DNA from: Nocardia niwae NBRC 108934 = DSM 45340
GTDB taxonomy: Bacteria > Actinomycetota > Actinomycetes > Mycobacteriales > Mycobacteriaceae
Assembly: GCF_001613465.1 (NCBI RefSeq)
Contig: NZ_BDCK01000016.1
Span: 330,878-394,877, forward strand
Reading direction: 5' to 3'
DNA length: 64,000 nucleotides
Shown in pieces: positions 8,920 to 18,381 of this stretch (positions are counted from its first letter, which is position 1; every line of letters begins with the position of its first letter). The notes under the pieces are model-generated. The model searched no databases. It worked only from the letters and a program-made list of their open reading frames with translations, and had not been told where the DNA came from. A program made the translations under genes and the position numbers.

Positions 8920-9576
8920 ATGCACAGCTCCCTTTCGCGCGCCGTCGGAACGACGGTCACCACAACGGCACTCGTCCTGCTCGCCGGCGGCACCGCCGCG
9001 GCCCACGTCACGGTGGACGCTCCCGGCGCGACACAAGGCGGATACGCCGTCGCCACTTTCCGGGTGCCCACCGAATCGGACACCGCGAGCACCACAGCGC
9101 TCACCGTCACCCTGCCCAACCTGAAATCGGCTCGGACCGAGCCGATTCCCGGATGGTCGGCCAAGGTCGAACGCAACGACAAGAAAGAGGTCACCGGGAT
9201 CACCTGGACCGCGGACCCGGGCGCGCCGGGAATCCCGCCCGGTCAGTTCCAGCGCTTCGCGGTATCCGTCGGGCCCCTGCCCGCGCAGGATTCGGTGAGC
9301 TTTCCCGCCAAGCAGACCTACTCCGACGGCAAGGTGGTCAGCTGGGACCAGCCGGTCGAGAAGGACGGCGACGAACCCGAACATCCGGCCCCGTCGGTCA
9401 CCCTGGCCGCCGGGAGCGAGCATTCGGACGGGCACAAAGTGAGCAGCGAAGCCGCGGACGAGGACTCCGATCACGAGGACGAGACAGCCCGCTGGCTCGG
9501 CGGGATCGGTCTCGCGCTCGGACTGCTCGGTGTCGCGCTCGGCCTCGGCAACGTCATCCGCGGACGTCGCGCATGA
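8920..9576 (+). CDS. YcnI family (DUF1775) copper-binding membrane-anchored protein
   Basis: A protein of 218 residues with a signal peptide ending in GGTAAA, so the mature chain begins with histidine in AHVTVD. That N-terminal His (copper brace-like) is characteristic of YcnI proteins, which bind Cu(II) outside the membrane. The DUF1775 beta-sandwich spans about residues 30-165, an acidic/His-rich linker (SDHEDE) follows, and a C-terminal transmembrane helix (about 190-212) anchors it. AGGAGG lies 8-13 bases before the ATG. Its stop overlaps the copC start (ATGA). Confidence 0.9.
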   Translation: MHSSLSRAVGTTVTTTALVLLAGGTAAAHVTVDAPGATQGGYAVATFRVPTESDTASTTALTVTLPNLKSARTEPIPGWSAKVERNDKKEVTGITWTADPGAPGIPPGQFQRFAVSVGPLPAQDSVSFPAKQTYSDGKVVSWDQPVEKDGDEPEHPAPSVTLAAGSEHSDGHKVSSEAADEDSDHEDETARWLGGIGLALGLLGVALGLGNVIRGRRA

Positions 9577-10112
9577 GCCGCCGACTCCTCGCCGCCCTCG
9601 TCGCGGGCCTGTTCCTGCTCGGATTCGGCATCGCCGCCACCGGTGTCGCCGCCGCGCACTCCGCGGCCACCGGAAGCGTCCCGGACGACAACGCCACGGT
9701 GGACGCCGGGCCGGAGCGCGCCAGCGTGACGTTCAACGAGGCACTGCAGCCCAGCTTCCCGTCGCTCACCGTCGTCGGACCGGACGGCAATCTCTGGTCC
9801 AAGGGTGATCCCGTGGTCGAAGGCAATACGGTCAGCGTCGTCTTGGGCGAGCTGGGCCCGGTCGGCGAATACACCATCGCCTATCGGGTGACCTCGGCCG
9901 ACGGTCACCCCGTCAGCGGCAAACGGCACTTCACGCTCAGCAAGCCGGGCAACGGCACGCCGGGACCGAAACCGAATGCCCGGGCTCACGACAGTTCCGA
10001 CGGTTCCGACGGAATTCCGCTGTGGGTGTTCGTCGCGGGGGCGGTCGTGCTGTTCGGTGGCGGACTAGCGTTCGCGTTGTTCGGCGGCAGGAGCCGCGAC
10101 CAGAAGCGGTGA
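9573..10112 (+). CDS. CopC-like copper resistance protein
   Basis: A protein of 179 residues. The signal peptide ends in GVAAA so the mature protein starts AHSAATGSVP, again with the copper-binding N-terminal histidine. The CopC fold has the motif YRVTSADGHPVSG, whose Asp-x-His supplies further ligands. A Ser/Asp linker and a single C-terminal helix (about residues 148-170) end the protein. It lies between YcnI and CopD with 4-base overlaps on both sides, indicating one translationally coupled unit for periplasmic copper capture and passage to CopD. Confidence 0.9.
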   Translation: MSRRLLAALVAGLFLLGFGIAATGVAAAHSAATGSVPDDNATVDAGPERASVTFNEALQPSFPSLTVVGPDGNLWSKGDPVVEGNTVSVVLGELGPVGEYTIAYRVTSADGHPVSGKRHFTLSKPGNGTPGPKPNARAHDSSDGSDGIPLWVFVAGAVVLFGGGLAFALFGGRSRDQKR

Positions 10113-11071
10113 GCGACGTGAAGACCGGCGGCCGGGGTGGCGCGCGACGCGCCCCCGGCCGCATGCCCTGGCCTGCGCTGCTCCTGGCCCTCCCGGCCGG
10201 GTTGCTCGGCGTCGCACTCGCCTGGGTCCTGATCCTGCCGGTCCCGCTGCCCGGCGAGGCCGTGGTCCGGATGGTGGCCGACGGCGTCGGGGCGACCGCG
10301 CTCGGATTGGCGGCGCTGCCCCGAGTGACGCCGCGGTTGACGACACCGTGGCGGCTGCTCGCGGCGCTCGCCGGAGTCTGGGCGGTGGCCGAGTTCGCCG
10401 TGCTGATCTTCGAAGCAGCCGAGGTGGTCGGCGTGCCGGTGCGCCAACTGGGCGCGGACGAGTTCGGCACCTACCTGGTCGACGTCAGCGGCGGGCAGGT
10501 GGGGATCGCGATCCTGGTCGGCGTCGCCACGGTGGCCTGCGGGTCGGCGCTCGCCTTCCGGCGGCCCGGGTCCGCCTCCGCCGACCTGGTGCTGGTGTTC
10601 GCGGCGGTCGCGCTGGCGTTGCGGCCGATCACCGGGCACATGTCGCAGCAGGCGTTCGGATCGGTGCTCGCCGCGGTGCACGCCCTCGCGGCGGGCGCCT
10701 GGTTCGGGTTGCTGATCGCGCTGGCGCTGGTCGTGCGGACCCGCGGCGAGTGGGCGGTGGTGCTGCCGAGGTATTCGGCGGTGGCGCTGCCCTTGGTGGC
10801 GGTCGTGGCGGTGACGGGGCTGCTCAACGGGCTGGTCCGGGTCGGAGGGGTGGCTCCGTTCGTCAGCACCGGCTACGGCCGGATCCTGCTGGCCAAGACC
10901 GTGGTATTGCTCGCGTTGCTCGCTCTCGGCTGGTGGTGGCGGCGCAGCTGGGTGCCGAAGGCGGCCGACCACCGGATGGACGCGAACGACTCGCTGCGCC
11001 GCGCGGTAGCCGAGGTGATCGTGATGGCGCTCGCCTTCGGCCTCGCCGCCACCCTGGCGGTGACAGCCTGA
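10109..11071 (+). CDS. CopD family copper transport membrane protein
   Basis: A protein of about 320 residues with roughly eight transmembrane helices. The CopD domain lies in the C-terminal half, with the conserved HALAAGAWFG segment (about residue 192), TGLLNG and the YGRILLAKT motif. It is expected to move copper across the membrane together with CopC. The start is GTG at 10109, overlapping the copC stop (GTGA). The last gene of the copper operon. Confidence 0.88.
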   Translation: MSDVKTGGRGGARRAPGRMPWPALLLALPAGLLGVALAWVLILPVPLPGEAVVRMVADGVGATALGLAALPRVTPRLTTPWRLLAALAGVWAVAEFAVLIFEAAEVVGVPVRQLGADEFGTYLVDVSGGQVGIAILVGVATVACGSALAFRRPGSASADLVLVFAAVALALRPITGHMSQQAFGSVLAAVHALAAGAWFGLLIALALVVRTRGEWAVVLPRYSAVALPLVAVVAVTGLLNGLVRVGGVAPFVSTGYGRILLAKTVVLLALLALGWWWRRSWVPKAADHRMDANDSLRRAVAEVIVMALAFGLAATLAVTA

Positions 11072-11104
11072 GCCGGATCTCCGCGCCCCGGTTACTGTCT
11101 GCGC

Positions 11105-11560
11105 ATGACCGAAGTGAAGATCGTCGAGGATTGCGTGGCCTCGGCCGAGTCCGCGTTCGCGTATGTGAACGACTACCGGAACCTGTCGCGGTTCCTGCAC
11201 GGCATCCAGTCCTTCACCCCGGTCGGCGAGCAGACAGAAGGGGTCGGCGCCACATTCGACGGGCACATAAAGCTCGGGCCCGCCTCGCTGAAGTCGCGGA
11301 TCCGGGTGATCCGATGGGAGCAGAACTTCGCGATCGGCGTCGAGTCGATCAAAGGTTTCGACGTCGAGTCCACGTTCCTGTTCCACGCCAAGGGCGGCGA
11401 CTTGTGCACCGTCGACGCGATCGTGGACTTCCGAGTGCCAGGCGGTCTGGCGGGACGAGCCCTCGGTAAGACCATCGAACCGTTCGTGAAGATCGCCGTG
11501 CAGCACACGACGCACAACTTGGTAACCCAGATCGCCGCGTTCCACGCCGGCCGTGTTTGA
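11105..11560 (+). CDS. SRPBCC family (polyketide cyclase/dehydrase-like) protein
   Basis: A protein of 151 residues with a START/Bet v1-like fold pattern: an N-terminal strand (VKIVEDCVASAESAFAYV), the typical helix-loop LSRFLHGIQS, a central sheet and a long C-terminal helix. Such proteins bind hydrophobic ligands in an internal cavity; the ligand is not predictable. It follows copD by 33 bp in the same direction but has no obvious link to copper. Confidence 0.8.
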   Translation: MTEVKIVEDCVASAESAFAYVNDYRNLSRFLHGIQSFTPVGEQTEGVGATFDGHIKLGPASLKSRIRVIRWEQNFAIGVESIKGFDVESTFLFHAKGGDLCTVDAIVDFRVPGGLAGRALGKTIEPFVKIAVQHTTHNLVTQIAAFHAGRV

Positions 11561-11641
11561 TCGGCCGCGAGGCGGCGGACGCGGTTGCGCCGGGGGCGGA
11601 CTCGGTTGCGCCGGGGGCGGCGGGGTCGGGATGCTGGAAGC

Positions 11642-12016
11642 GTGAGCGCTACACCCTCGTTCGGACAGCGGGTCGGCTATATCTTCGGCCGCACCCTGCC
11701 GGAATCGATGTCCGATTGGGTGCGGGAGGATCTGGTCGGACCCGGCGCCACGCGGCGCTATCTGCTGCGATTCCTGGTGCCCGTGCTTCCGGTACTCATG
11801 CTTTTCCTGCTGCTGCCCGGCCCGTTGTGGATGGGTCTGGCGATGATGGCGCTGCTGTACATTCCGCTGATCTACTTCACCGTGGCGCTGCTGTACGTCT
11901 ACCGGCGCCATCGGCTGATCAAACATGGTCTCGATCCCGCGCTCGCGGACGCCGACGCCCGCCGCCGGGACGAGCGCGAGCGGGTCGACTACGAGCGCAG
12001 ACACGGACGCGGGTGA
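11642..12016 (+). CDS. DUF5313 family membrane protein (paralogue 1)
   Basis: A protein of 124 residues: an amphipathic head (RVGYIFGRTLPESMSDWV), a conserved D-L-V-G-P-G-A region, two transmembrane helices (about residues 42-60 and 62-84) and a basic tail rich in Arg/Asp. About half of its positions match the next gene by eye, so the two are tandem duplicates. The start is GTG at 11642. The stretch before it contains an imperfect direct repeat of 18 bp (CGGTTGCGCCGGGGGCGG) at about 11582-11620. Confidence 0.8.
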   Translation: MSATPSFGQRVGYIFGRTLPESMSDWVREDLVGPGATRRYLLRFLVPVLPVLMLFLLLPGPLWMGLAMMALLYIPLIYFTVALLYVYRRHRLIKHGLDPALADADARRRDERERVDYERRHGRG

Positions 12017-12042
12017 GCCACGCCGGAAGCTAGCGGTGACTT

Positions 12043-12068
12043 ATACCACAGGAATAGCCTTGTGGTAT
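12043..12068 (+). promoter_or_regulatory. Inverted repeat overlapping the DUF5313 start codon
   Basis: ATACCACA (12043-12050) and TGTGGTAT (12061-12068) are perfect 8-bp arms around a 10-base loop. The loop carries the SD-like AGGAA, and the right arm includes the first two bases of the ATG at 12067. It could be an operator or an RNA hairpin hiding the start. Confidence 0.6.
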
Positions 12069-12432
12069 GAACACCCCCACGTTTCGGCAGCGCGTCGCCT
12101 ACGATCTGGGCCGCGAGCTCCCCGAGGAGCTGCACGAGTGGGTCATCCACGACCTCGTCGGGCACGGGGCCATGGAACGCTATCTCGTCCGCTTTCTCGG
12201 GCCGATCATCCCGTTCTTCGCCTTGGTGCTGCTGTTCCCCGGCCCGATGCCCCTGAAGATCGGCTTGATCGTGATGATGATCGTCCCGCTGGTCGTCTTC
12301 ACGGTCGCCCTCAGCTACGTGTGGCGCCGCTTCCGCTTGGTCCAGCACGGCCTGAACGCCGAATTGCTCGACCACGGCAAGTGCACCGAACACGACCGCG
12401 ACCTGTACGAACTGCGCTACGGCCACCGATAA
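12067..12432 (+). CDS. DUF5313 family membrane protein (paralogue 2)
   Basis: A protein of 121 residues with the same design as its upstream neighbour: head RVAYDLGRELPEELHEWV, a DLVGHGAMERYLVRFL segment, two transmembrane helices (about residues 42-60 and 62-82) and a charged tail. Function unknown; the family is typical of mycolate-containing actinobacteria. The ATG at 12067 lies inside the inverted repeat described separately. A 9-bp-arm hairpin follows the stop. Confidence 0.82.
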   Translation: MNTPTFRQRVAYDLGRELPEELHEWVIHDLVGHGAMERYLVRFLGPIIPFFALVLLFPGPMPLKIGLIVMMIVPLVVFTVALSYVWRRFRLVQHGLNAELLDHGKCTEHDRDLYELRYGHR

Positions 12433-12448
12433 CGCGGCCCTTCGCACA

Positions 12449-12471
12449 CGCGCGTGGACCGACCACGCGCG
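12449..12471 (+). terminator. Hairpin after the DUF5313 pair
   Basis: CGCGCGTGG (12449-12457) and CCACGCGCG (12463-12471) with a 5-base loop, starting 17 bases past the stop. No T tract. Confidence 0.55.
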
Positions 12472-12526
12472 CCGGTTACGGACGCCCACGAACAGAGCGA
12501 TGCTGCGCGAACACCCCAGCTCGAGG

Positions 12527-12569
12527 GGGGCCGCGAACACCCGGCGCCGCAGGCGCTGGAAAATAACAC
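12527..12569 (+). repeat. REP-like intergenic repeat, copy B
   Basis: The second copy of the 43-bp element at 7243-7285, in the same orientation relative to the downstream gene. It ends two bases before the rraA GTG start and displaces any ribosome binding site. Confidence 0.75.
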
Positions 12570-12570
12570 C

Positions 12571-13059
12571 GTGACCGAATCGCAGAATGTAACCGCCACC
12601 GCCGACCTGGCCGACGAGATCGGCCCGGAGATTCGCAGCTGCGACACGCAGTTCATCCAGTTCGGCGGGCGGACGGCGTTCTCCGGACGCATCACCACCA
12701 TCCGCTGCTTCCAGGACAATCTGCTGGTCAAGCAGACGCTCGGTGAGCCGGGCGAGGGCAAGGTGCTGGTTGTCGACGGCGGCGCGAGCGTGCACACCGC
12801 CCTGGTCGGCGACATCATCGCCGGGCGCGGCGTGGAGAACGGGTGGGCAGGCGTCGTCGTCAACGGCGCGGTTCGCGACTCCGCCATCCTGCGCACCCTG
12901 GACATCGGCATCAAGGCGCTGGGCACCAATCCGCGCAAGAGCACGCAGACCGGCAGTGGTGACCGCGATGTACCGGTGGAATTCGGCGGGGTGACGTTCG
13001 TGCCCGGCGACATGCTCTACAGCGACCACGACGGCGTCGTGGTGCGCGCCGAGGACTGA
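12571..13059 (+). CDS. rraA: RraA-like protein (ribonuclease activity regulator / HMG aldolase fold)
   Basis: A protein of 162 residues with the RraA signature: [17 protein letters not shown], the [17 protein letters not shown] loop with the G-x-x-R-D pattern, and the C-terminal [15 protein letters not shown]. Relatives either inhibit RNase E or act as 4-hydroxy-4-methyl-2-oxoglutarate/oxaloacetate lyases; the Arg-Asp pair needed for the aldolase reaction is present, so both remain possible. The GTG at 12571 fits the family N-terminus ([13 protein letters not shown] follows) but has no SD because the 43-bp repeat abuts it. The upstream open frame encodes the repeat and is not part of the family. 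Confidence 0.88.
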   Translation: MTESQNVTATADLADEIGPEIRSCDTQFIQFGGRTAFSGRITTIRCFQDNLLVKQTLGEPGEGKVLVVDGGASVHTALVGDIIAGRGVENGWAGVVVNGAVRDSAILRTLDIGIKALGTNPRKSTQTGSGDRDVPVEFGGVTFVPGDMLYSDHDGVVVRAED

Positions 13060-13102
13060 GTCGGTTCGGCGGCATCCGGACCACGCCGGCCGCCGTCGGC
13101 CG

Positions 13103-13321
13103 TCACGCGGACACGATCGCCTTGTGCCCGGCGAGCGCGACCACGTCGCCGATGTGCAGTTGCCGCCCGCGCCGCAGTTCCACCTCGTCGTTCACCCGCA
13201 CCAATCCGGCGGCGATCACCGTCTTCGCCTCCGAACCCGAGTCGATCAGGTTGGCCAGCTTCAGAAACTGGCCGAGCCGAATAACGTCGTCATCGATCGG
13301 TACTTCGACTGGTTCCGACAT
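13103..13321 (-). CDS. S4 domain RNA-binding protein (YaaA/RlbA-like)
   Basis: A small protein of 72 residues that is essentially one S4 domain: IRLGQFLKLANLIDSGSEAK, then VNDEVELRRGRQLHIGDVV. Free-standing S4 proteins of this size bind structured RNA, often rRNA or tRNA. The ATG at 13321 is the only methionine giving the family length; a GGGGGAG sequence lies about 16 bases upstream, a little far. It is convergent with rraA, 43 bp apart. Confidence 0.85.
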   Translation of the reverse strand: MSEPVEVPIDDDVIRLGQFLKLANLIDSGSEAKTVIAAGLVRVNDEVELRRGRQLHIGDVVALAGHKAIVSA

Positions 13322-13623
13322 GGGGTAAATACTTACTCCCCCATCCCAACTCGCCGAACACCGCCCCACATGCCGAGCGATCTTCGGGCAACTCGAACCG
13401 CGGTCGGGCATCGCCCGGAATTCCGACCCGCTGCGACCGCGTGTATCGAATTCGCTCCGATTCCCTGCGCCCGTCGCGCGGTCGGCGCGGAATCATGAAT
13501 GTTCATCGCACGCTCCGACCTGCGGCAAACTCCTCCCGATGAAGTACCGCCCGCGCAGACACCGCACAAACACGCGCCCCGCAGGCTTGGCAAATCCGAC
13601 ACACTCACGTACACACTGGTTCC
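13322..13623. other. Divergent intergenic region between the S4 gene and lysX
   Basis: 302 bp containing the promoters of both genes. Apart from the SD-like GGGGGAG for the S4 gene and a near-palindrome ATGAATGTTCAT (13496-13507), I see no defined element. Confidence 0.4.
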
Positions 13624-16600
13624 GTGACCTCCACGCAAGCCCAGCAACACCTCGATACCGCACCACGCGCGGATAAACCGACTCCGCCGGTTCCCCACCG
13701 GGGTCACGGACGACTTTCGGAAGTGCCGCATATCGCGGGATTGACGCTCGGTGTATTCGCGGTGCTGTGCTTCCTCTGGAGCCTCTCGCCCGGACTGCGT
13801 TTCCTGACCCAGGTGCCGCGCCGCTATATCGATACCTATTACTTCGACGCGCCCGACACGAACCTGATGTGGGCGCTGGTCGTCGGGCTTATGGCAGGCG
13901 CGATCGCCAGCCGAAAACGGATCGCCTGGTGGTTGCTGGTCGGCTATCTCGCGATCTACGCGGTGGTCAACGGCGTCACCTTCGCCGATCGGGGCAGTAT
14001 CCACGCGCTGGTGGCGATGGTGCTGCACCTGGCCACGATCGGCGTGCTCATAGCGGCTTGGCAGGAGTTCTACACCAAAGTCCGCAGCGGCGCCGGATGG
14101 AAGGCGCTCGGCGTGCTGGCCGGCGGCCTGGCCATCGGCGCGCTGCTCGGATGGGGCCTGGTGGAACTGTTCCCCGGGAGCCTCCCGCCGGGCGTGCAGC
14201 GACCGGGCTGGGCGGTCTATCGCGTGACCGCCGCGGTGCTGGCGGACAACGAGCACTTCGACGGGCATCCGCCGCCGTTCGTCAACTTCCTGCTCGGCCT
14301 GTTCGGCGCGGTCGCCCTGCTGGCCGCGGTAGTCATCCTGCTGCGCTCGCAGCGCGCGGCGAACGCGATGACCGGCACCGACGAGTCGGCCCTGCGCGGT
14401 TTGCTGGAGCGCTCGGACGTGGAGGATTCGCTCGGATACTTCGCCACCCGCCGGGACAAGGCGGTCGTTTTCGCGCCCAGCGGCAAGGCCGCGGTGACCT
14501 ATCGCGTGGAGCTGGGCGTGTGCCTGGCCAGTGGTGACCCGGTCGGCATCCGCGAGGCCTGGCCCCAGGCGATCGATGCCTGGCTGCGCCTGGCCGATCG
14601 TTTCGGGTGGGCTCCGGCGGTGATGGGCGCGAGCGAACTCGGCGCGACGGCGTACCGGCGCGCGGGCCTGTCCGCGCTGCGCCTCGGCGACGAGGCCATC
14701 CTGGACACCAGGAACTTCTCGCTGGCGGGACCCGAGATGAAGCCGGTGCGTCAGGCCGCGAACCGGCTGCGCAAACACGGCGTGGCGGTCCGCATCCGCA
14801 GGCACCGCGACATCCCCGCCGACGAGTTCGCCCGGATCATCGCCCGCGCCGATGCCTGGCGCGACACCGAGACCGAGCGCGGCTTCTCCATGGCGCTGGG
14901 CCGCCTGGGCGATTCGCTGGACGGCGACTGCTTGCTGGTCGAGGCCGTCAACCCGCAGGATCGGGTGCTCGGCATGTTGTCGCTGGTGCCGTGGGGCCGC
15001 ACGGGCGCTTCGCTGGAGCTGATGCGCCGTGATCCGGGCGGGCCCAACGGCGTGATGGAGCTGATGATCTCGCAGCTCGCGCTGAACTCCGAGCAGTACG
15101 GCATCACCAAGGTGTCGCTCAATTTCGCGGTGTTCCGCTCGGTGTTCGAGGAAGGCGGGCGGATCGGGGCCGGTCCCGTGCTGCGCTTGTGGCGCGGCGT
15201 GCTGCTGTTCTTCTCCCGCTGGTGGCAGCTCGAGGCGCTGTATCGGTCGAATGTGAAGTACCAGCCGCACTGGGTGCCCCGCTTCTTCCTGTTCGAAGAG
15301 CGCAGGCAGCTTCCGCGCGTCGCGGTGGCCAGCGCGCTGGCGGAGGGATTCCTGCCCCGGTTCGGCAAGGAGCCCGACACCGCCATCCACACCGGCGAGC
15401 ATGTCGCGGTGCCCGCCACCGTGACCGGCCTGCACGCCGACGGCAGCCCGCCGGACATCACCGAGGCCGAGGCCGAGGAGCAGCTGCCACGCAGGCCGGA
15501 ACAGGTCCGCGTGCGCATGGACAAACTGGCGCGCTTGACCGATGCCGGGATCGATCCCTACCCGGTCGCCTATCCCCCGACGCACACCGTCGCCGACGCG
15601 CGGCGTTCCCCCCGGGGAACCACGGTGCGGGTCTGCGGCAGGCTGCTGCGCATCCGCGACTACGGCGGCGTGATCTTCGCGGTGGTCCGCGACTGGACCG
15701 ACGACATCCAGCTGGTCATCGACCGCGACCGGGTCGGCACCGCGCGCAGCGCCGAGTTCGGCGAGTTCTTCGATCTCGGTGATCTGATCGAGGTGAGCGG
15801 GCAGATCGGGGCGAGCAGGCGCGGTGAGCTCTCGCTGCTGGCGGCGGACTGGCGGATGCTCGGCAAGTGCCTGCACCCGTTGCCGGACAAGTGGAAAGGA
15901 CTGGCCGATCCCGAGGCCAGGGTGCGGCAGCGCTATGTCGACATGGCGATCAACACCGAGATCCGCGAGGTGCTGGCCAAGCGAAGCGCGGTGGTGCGGT
16001 CGCTGCGGGACTCGCTGAACTCGCTGGGTTTCCTGGAAGTGGAGACGCCGATCCTGCAGCAGGTGCACGGCGGCGCCAACGCCACGCCGTTCGTCACCCA
16101 TATCAACGCCTACGACCTCGACCTGTACCTGCGGATCGCGCCCGAGCTGTATCTGAAGCGGCTGTGCGTCGGCGGTATGGAGAAGGTGTTCGAGATCGGG
16201 CGGACCTTCCGCAACGAGGGCGTCGATTTCAGTCACAACCCCGAGTTCACCATCCTGGAGGCCTACGAGGCGCACAGCGACTACGAGCGGATGATGCACA
16301 CGTGCCGGAGGCTGATCCAGAATGCCGCGATCGCGGCCAACGGCGCCATGGTCGCCCTGCGGCCCAACGGCGACGGCACCTTCGAGGAGGTGGACATCTC
16401 CGGCGACTGGCGGGTGCAAACGGTGCACGGCGCGGTGTCGGAGGCGATCGGCGCCGAGATCACCTCCCGGACCGCAGTCGAGGAGCTGCGCGAACTGTGC
16501 GAGAAGGCCGGTGTGCCCTATCAGCACGGATGGGACGCCGGCCAGGTGGTGCTGGAGATGTACGAGCATCTGGTCGAATCCCGCACCGAGGAGCCGACGT

Positions 16601-16947
16601 TCTACATCGACTTCCCGACTTCGGTATCCCCGCTGACCAGGCAGCACCGCCGCATTCCCGGCGTCACCGAGCGCTGGGACCTGGTCGCCTGGGGCGTCGA
16701 ACTCGGTACCGCCTACAGCGAACTCACCGATCCGGTGGAGCAGCGCCGCAGGCTCACCGAGCAGTCGCTGCTCGCGGCCAACGGCGACCCGGAGGCGATG
16801 GAACTCGACGAGGACTTCCTGCAGGCGCTCGAGCACGCGATGCCGCCGACCGGCGGACTGGGCATGGGCGTGGACCGGATCGTCATGCTGATCACCGGCC
16901 GCAGCATTCGCGAGACATTGCCTTTCCCCTTGGTGAAACCGCGCTGA
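13624..16947 (+). CDS. lysX: LysX: bifunctional lysylphosphatidylglycerol synthetase / lysine-tRNA ligase
   Basis: A fusion of 1107 residues as in mycobacterial LysX. About six transmembrane helices fill residues 35-245, an MprF-type lysyl-transferase domain follows (about 250-590), then an OB-fold anticodon domain (about 645-740) and a class II lysyl-tRNA synthetase core. Motif 2 is [15 protein letters not shown] near residue 862 and motif 3 is [13 protein letters not shown] near 1078. The enzyme charges tRNA-Lys and transfers lysine to phosphatidylglycerol, which lowers membrane negative charge and protects against cationic peptides. The start is GTG at 13624. It is somewhat shorter than the mycobacterial protein at the N-terminus. 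Confidence 0.95.
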   Translation: MTSTQAQQHLDTAPRADKPTPPVPHRGHGRLSEVPHIAGLTLGVFAVLCFLWSLSPGLRFLTQVPRRYIDTYYFDAPDTNLMWALVVGLMAGAIASRKRIAWWLLVGYLAIYAVVNGVTFADRGSIHALVAMVLHLATIGVLIAAWQEFYTKVRSGAGWKALGVLAGGLAIGALLGWGLVELFPGSLPPGVQRPGWAVYRVTAAVLADNEHFDGHPPPFVNFLLGLFGAVALLAAVVILLRSQRAANAMTGTDESALRGLLERSDVEDSLGYFATRRDKAVVFAPSGKAAVTYRVELGVCLASGDPVGIREAWPQAIDAWLRLADRFGWAPAVMGASELGATAYRRAGLSALRLGDEAILDTRNFSLAGPEMKPVRQAANRLRKHGVAVRIRRHRDIPADEFARIIARADAWRDTETERGFSMALGRLGDSLDGDCLLVEAVNPQDRVLGMLSLVPWGRTGASLELMRRDPGGPNGVMELMISQLALNSEQYGITKVSLNFAVFRSVFEEGGRIGAGPVLRLWRGVLLFFSRWWQLEALYRSNVKYQPHWVPRFFLFEERRQLPRVAVASALAEGFLPRFGKEPDTAIHTGEHVAVPATVTGLHADGSPPDITEAEAEEQLPRRPEQVRVRMDKLARLTDAGIDPYPVAYPPTHTVADARRSPRGTTVRVCGRLLRIRDYGGVIFAVVRDWTDDIQLVIDRDRVGTARSAEFGEFFDLGDLIEVSGQIGASRRGELSLLAADWRMLGKCLHPLPDKWKGLADPEARVRQRYVDMAINTEIREVLAKRSAVVRSLRDSLNSLGFLEVETPILQQVHGGANATPFVTHINAYDLDLYLRIAPELYLKRLCVGGMEKVFEIGRTFRNEGVDFSHNPEFTILEAYEAHSDYERMMHTCRRLIQNAAIAANGAMVALRPNGDGTFEEVDISGDWRVQTVHGAVSEAIGAEITSRTAVEELRELCEKAGVPYQHGWDAGQVVLEMYEHLVESRTEEPTFYIDFPTSVSPLTRQHRRIPGVTERWDLVAWGVELGTAYSELTDPVEQRRRLTEQSLLAANGDPEAMELDEDFLQALEHAMPPTGGLGMGVDRIVMLITGRSIRETLPFPLVKPR

Positions 16948-17047
16948 CCGGGCCTTCGGCCTGGAAGGGTACGCATCGAGCGAATCGGCCCGCTACCCTT
17001 GGAGATTCGGCTCCGGGAGGAGGCCGCGACACCAAAGGGGTTCGGAC

Positions 17048-17260
17048 ATGTACCTTGACCTGCTGACCAACGCCAGTCTGCTGGACCACACCGTATGGGC
17101 CAGCCCCGACACGTGGAACTCCGCGCTGGAATTGGCCGCCAAGAAGAAGAAGAGCAGGGGCGGCGGCGGCCTGATCATCGGTGCGATCTGCTGCCTGCTG
17201 GTCGTCGCTCTGATCATCGGCGGCATCTACTTGCTGGCGAAGCGCAGGAAGAACAACTAG
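17048..17260 (+). CDS. Small single-pass membrane protein
   Basis: A protein of 70 residues. The first 30 residues are polar and may be an amphipathic helix; a lysine cluster (AAKKKKSRGGGG) precedes one hydrophobic helix (LIIGAICCLLVVALIIGGIYLL, about residues 41-62) and the chain ends in KRRKNN. No family recognised. AAGGGG lies 9 bases before the ATG, and a clear hairpin terminator follows 10 bases after the stop, which supports a real gene. Confidence 0.68.
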   Translation: MYLDLLTNASLLDHTVWASPDTWNSALELAAKKKKSRGGGGLIIGAICCLLVVALIIGGIYLLAKRRKNN

Positions 17261-17270
17261 GCAGACACTG

Positions 17271-17303
17271 ACGGCCCGGCTCGCTCGATACGAACCGGGC
17301 CGT
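17271..17303 (+). terminator. Terminator after the small membrane protein gene
   Basis: ACGGCCCGG (17271-17279) and CCGGGCCGT (17295-17303), perfect 9-bp arms, with TCG/CGA able to extend the pairing inside the loop. Followed by CATTT. Confidence 0.7.
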
Positions 17304-17614
17304 CATTTCGCCCCATCGCCGCTGTGTGCTGAAACGCGCTCGGCGGGCCGAGTCGGCATCCCCAGCGGTTCGCGGACCACGCCACCCGGGCGGGCCTGGT
17401 TCAGCGGAGTGATTCGCCCGAACCGAGCCGCACCGACCGTCTCGCCAGCTGATCGACCTGTCGAGATCGATGTCCATATCCAGTTCGTAGACCCCGTGCG
17501 GTTGTAACCGCTGGCGAGTGAGCAGGAGCTTCGGTCGACTCCGCTGTCGGGGTGAGGTTATTGGATGCGGAACCTCCCCCGACCCTCGGGCAGGCCCTGA
17601 CTGCGCCGGATTTT
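17304..17614. other. Intergenic region of about 310 bp
   Basis: Between the terminator and the 3' end of the NHL pseudogene. The minus-strand frame across it is an out-of-frame continuation with no start signal. Nothing else seen. Confidence 0.4.
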
Positions 17615-18371
17615 CTACAGGTTGATGCGGAAGTGGATCGGCTGGGTGGTGCCGCCGATGGAGACGGTGTCCTCGGGGATCGTCGATGCCTGGACGTCGG
17701 CGGTGTAGAAGCATGCCGTCGAGGCGGTGATCTCCGGCGCGGTGACGCTCACCGCCCCGTCGGGGCCGACCGTGACCGGCAGCGGAGTATCGATTCCGGT
17801 GTTGGGGCAGCTATAACGGACGATACCGCCAGGCGCCAAACCCACCCCCGAAGGGAAACCCAGGGTGATGGTCTGGCCGGCGGCAACCGTAATGTTCGCC
17901 GACACCGTGAACGCCAGCTGCGTGGTCACCCCTGCCGTCATCACCACCGGATCCGGGGCATCCTGAACAACCGAGAAGACGACAGCCTCCACCCGCCGCG
18001 CCCGATGGTTGAGGATTTCGGCGATGTAGAGGTTGCCCGCCCCGTCCAACGCCACACCGAACGGGTAGTGCAGTTCGGCGTTGACGGCCGCCGTTGTAGC
18101 CCCCGGTGCCGGTACCCGCCACCGTGGTGATGACCCCGGCTGGATCGACCCTGCGCACCCGCTTGTTGCCGGTGTCGGCAATGTAGAGGTTGCCCACCCC
18201 GTCCACCGCCACACTGCACGGTTGCTTGAGTTCGGCGTCGATGGCGGGCCGGTTGTCGCCGTTGTAGCCCTCGGTGCCGGTACCGGCCACCGTGGTGATG
18301 AGACCGAAAGCGATAGCTGCTGTGTTCTTGGAATCCTCCCTCTTGTCGAGTTCCGGATAACGACGGTGCAT
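17615..18371 (-). pseudogene. NHL-repeat (beta-propeller) protein, frameshifted and truncated
   Basis: Two frames together encode NHL repeats. In one frame (about 18108-18371) reads ITTVAGTGTEGYNGD... LYIADTGNKRVRRVDPAG; the next repeat begins in the same frame but continues (GVALDGAGNLYIAE) in another frame down to a TAG at 17615. Comparing the two repeats at DNA level shows that the second lacks 11 bases near 18080, which explains the shift. The N-terminus has no signal peptide and only about two repeats, whereas intact NHL proteins have six, so the 5' part seems lost too. The C-terminal 130 residues look like a secreted beta-sandwich domain. Confidence 0.75.
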
Positions 18372-18381
18372 CACAAGTGCT

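Noticed and set aside
13333..16836. A 1167-codon minus-strand frame opposite lysX
   Set aside because: Same reason: LysX on the plus strand has all expected motifs, while the opposite frame is His/Arg/Gln-rich without domains.
16948..16964. Hairpin after lysX as a terminator
   Set aside because: Only 7-base arms with a mismatch and a 3-base loop, and no T tract; too weak to list as a feature.
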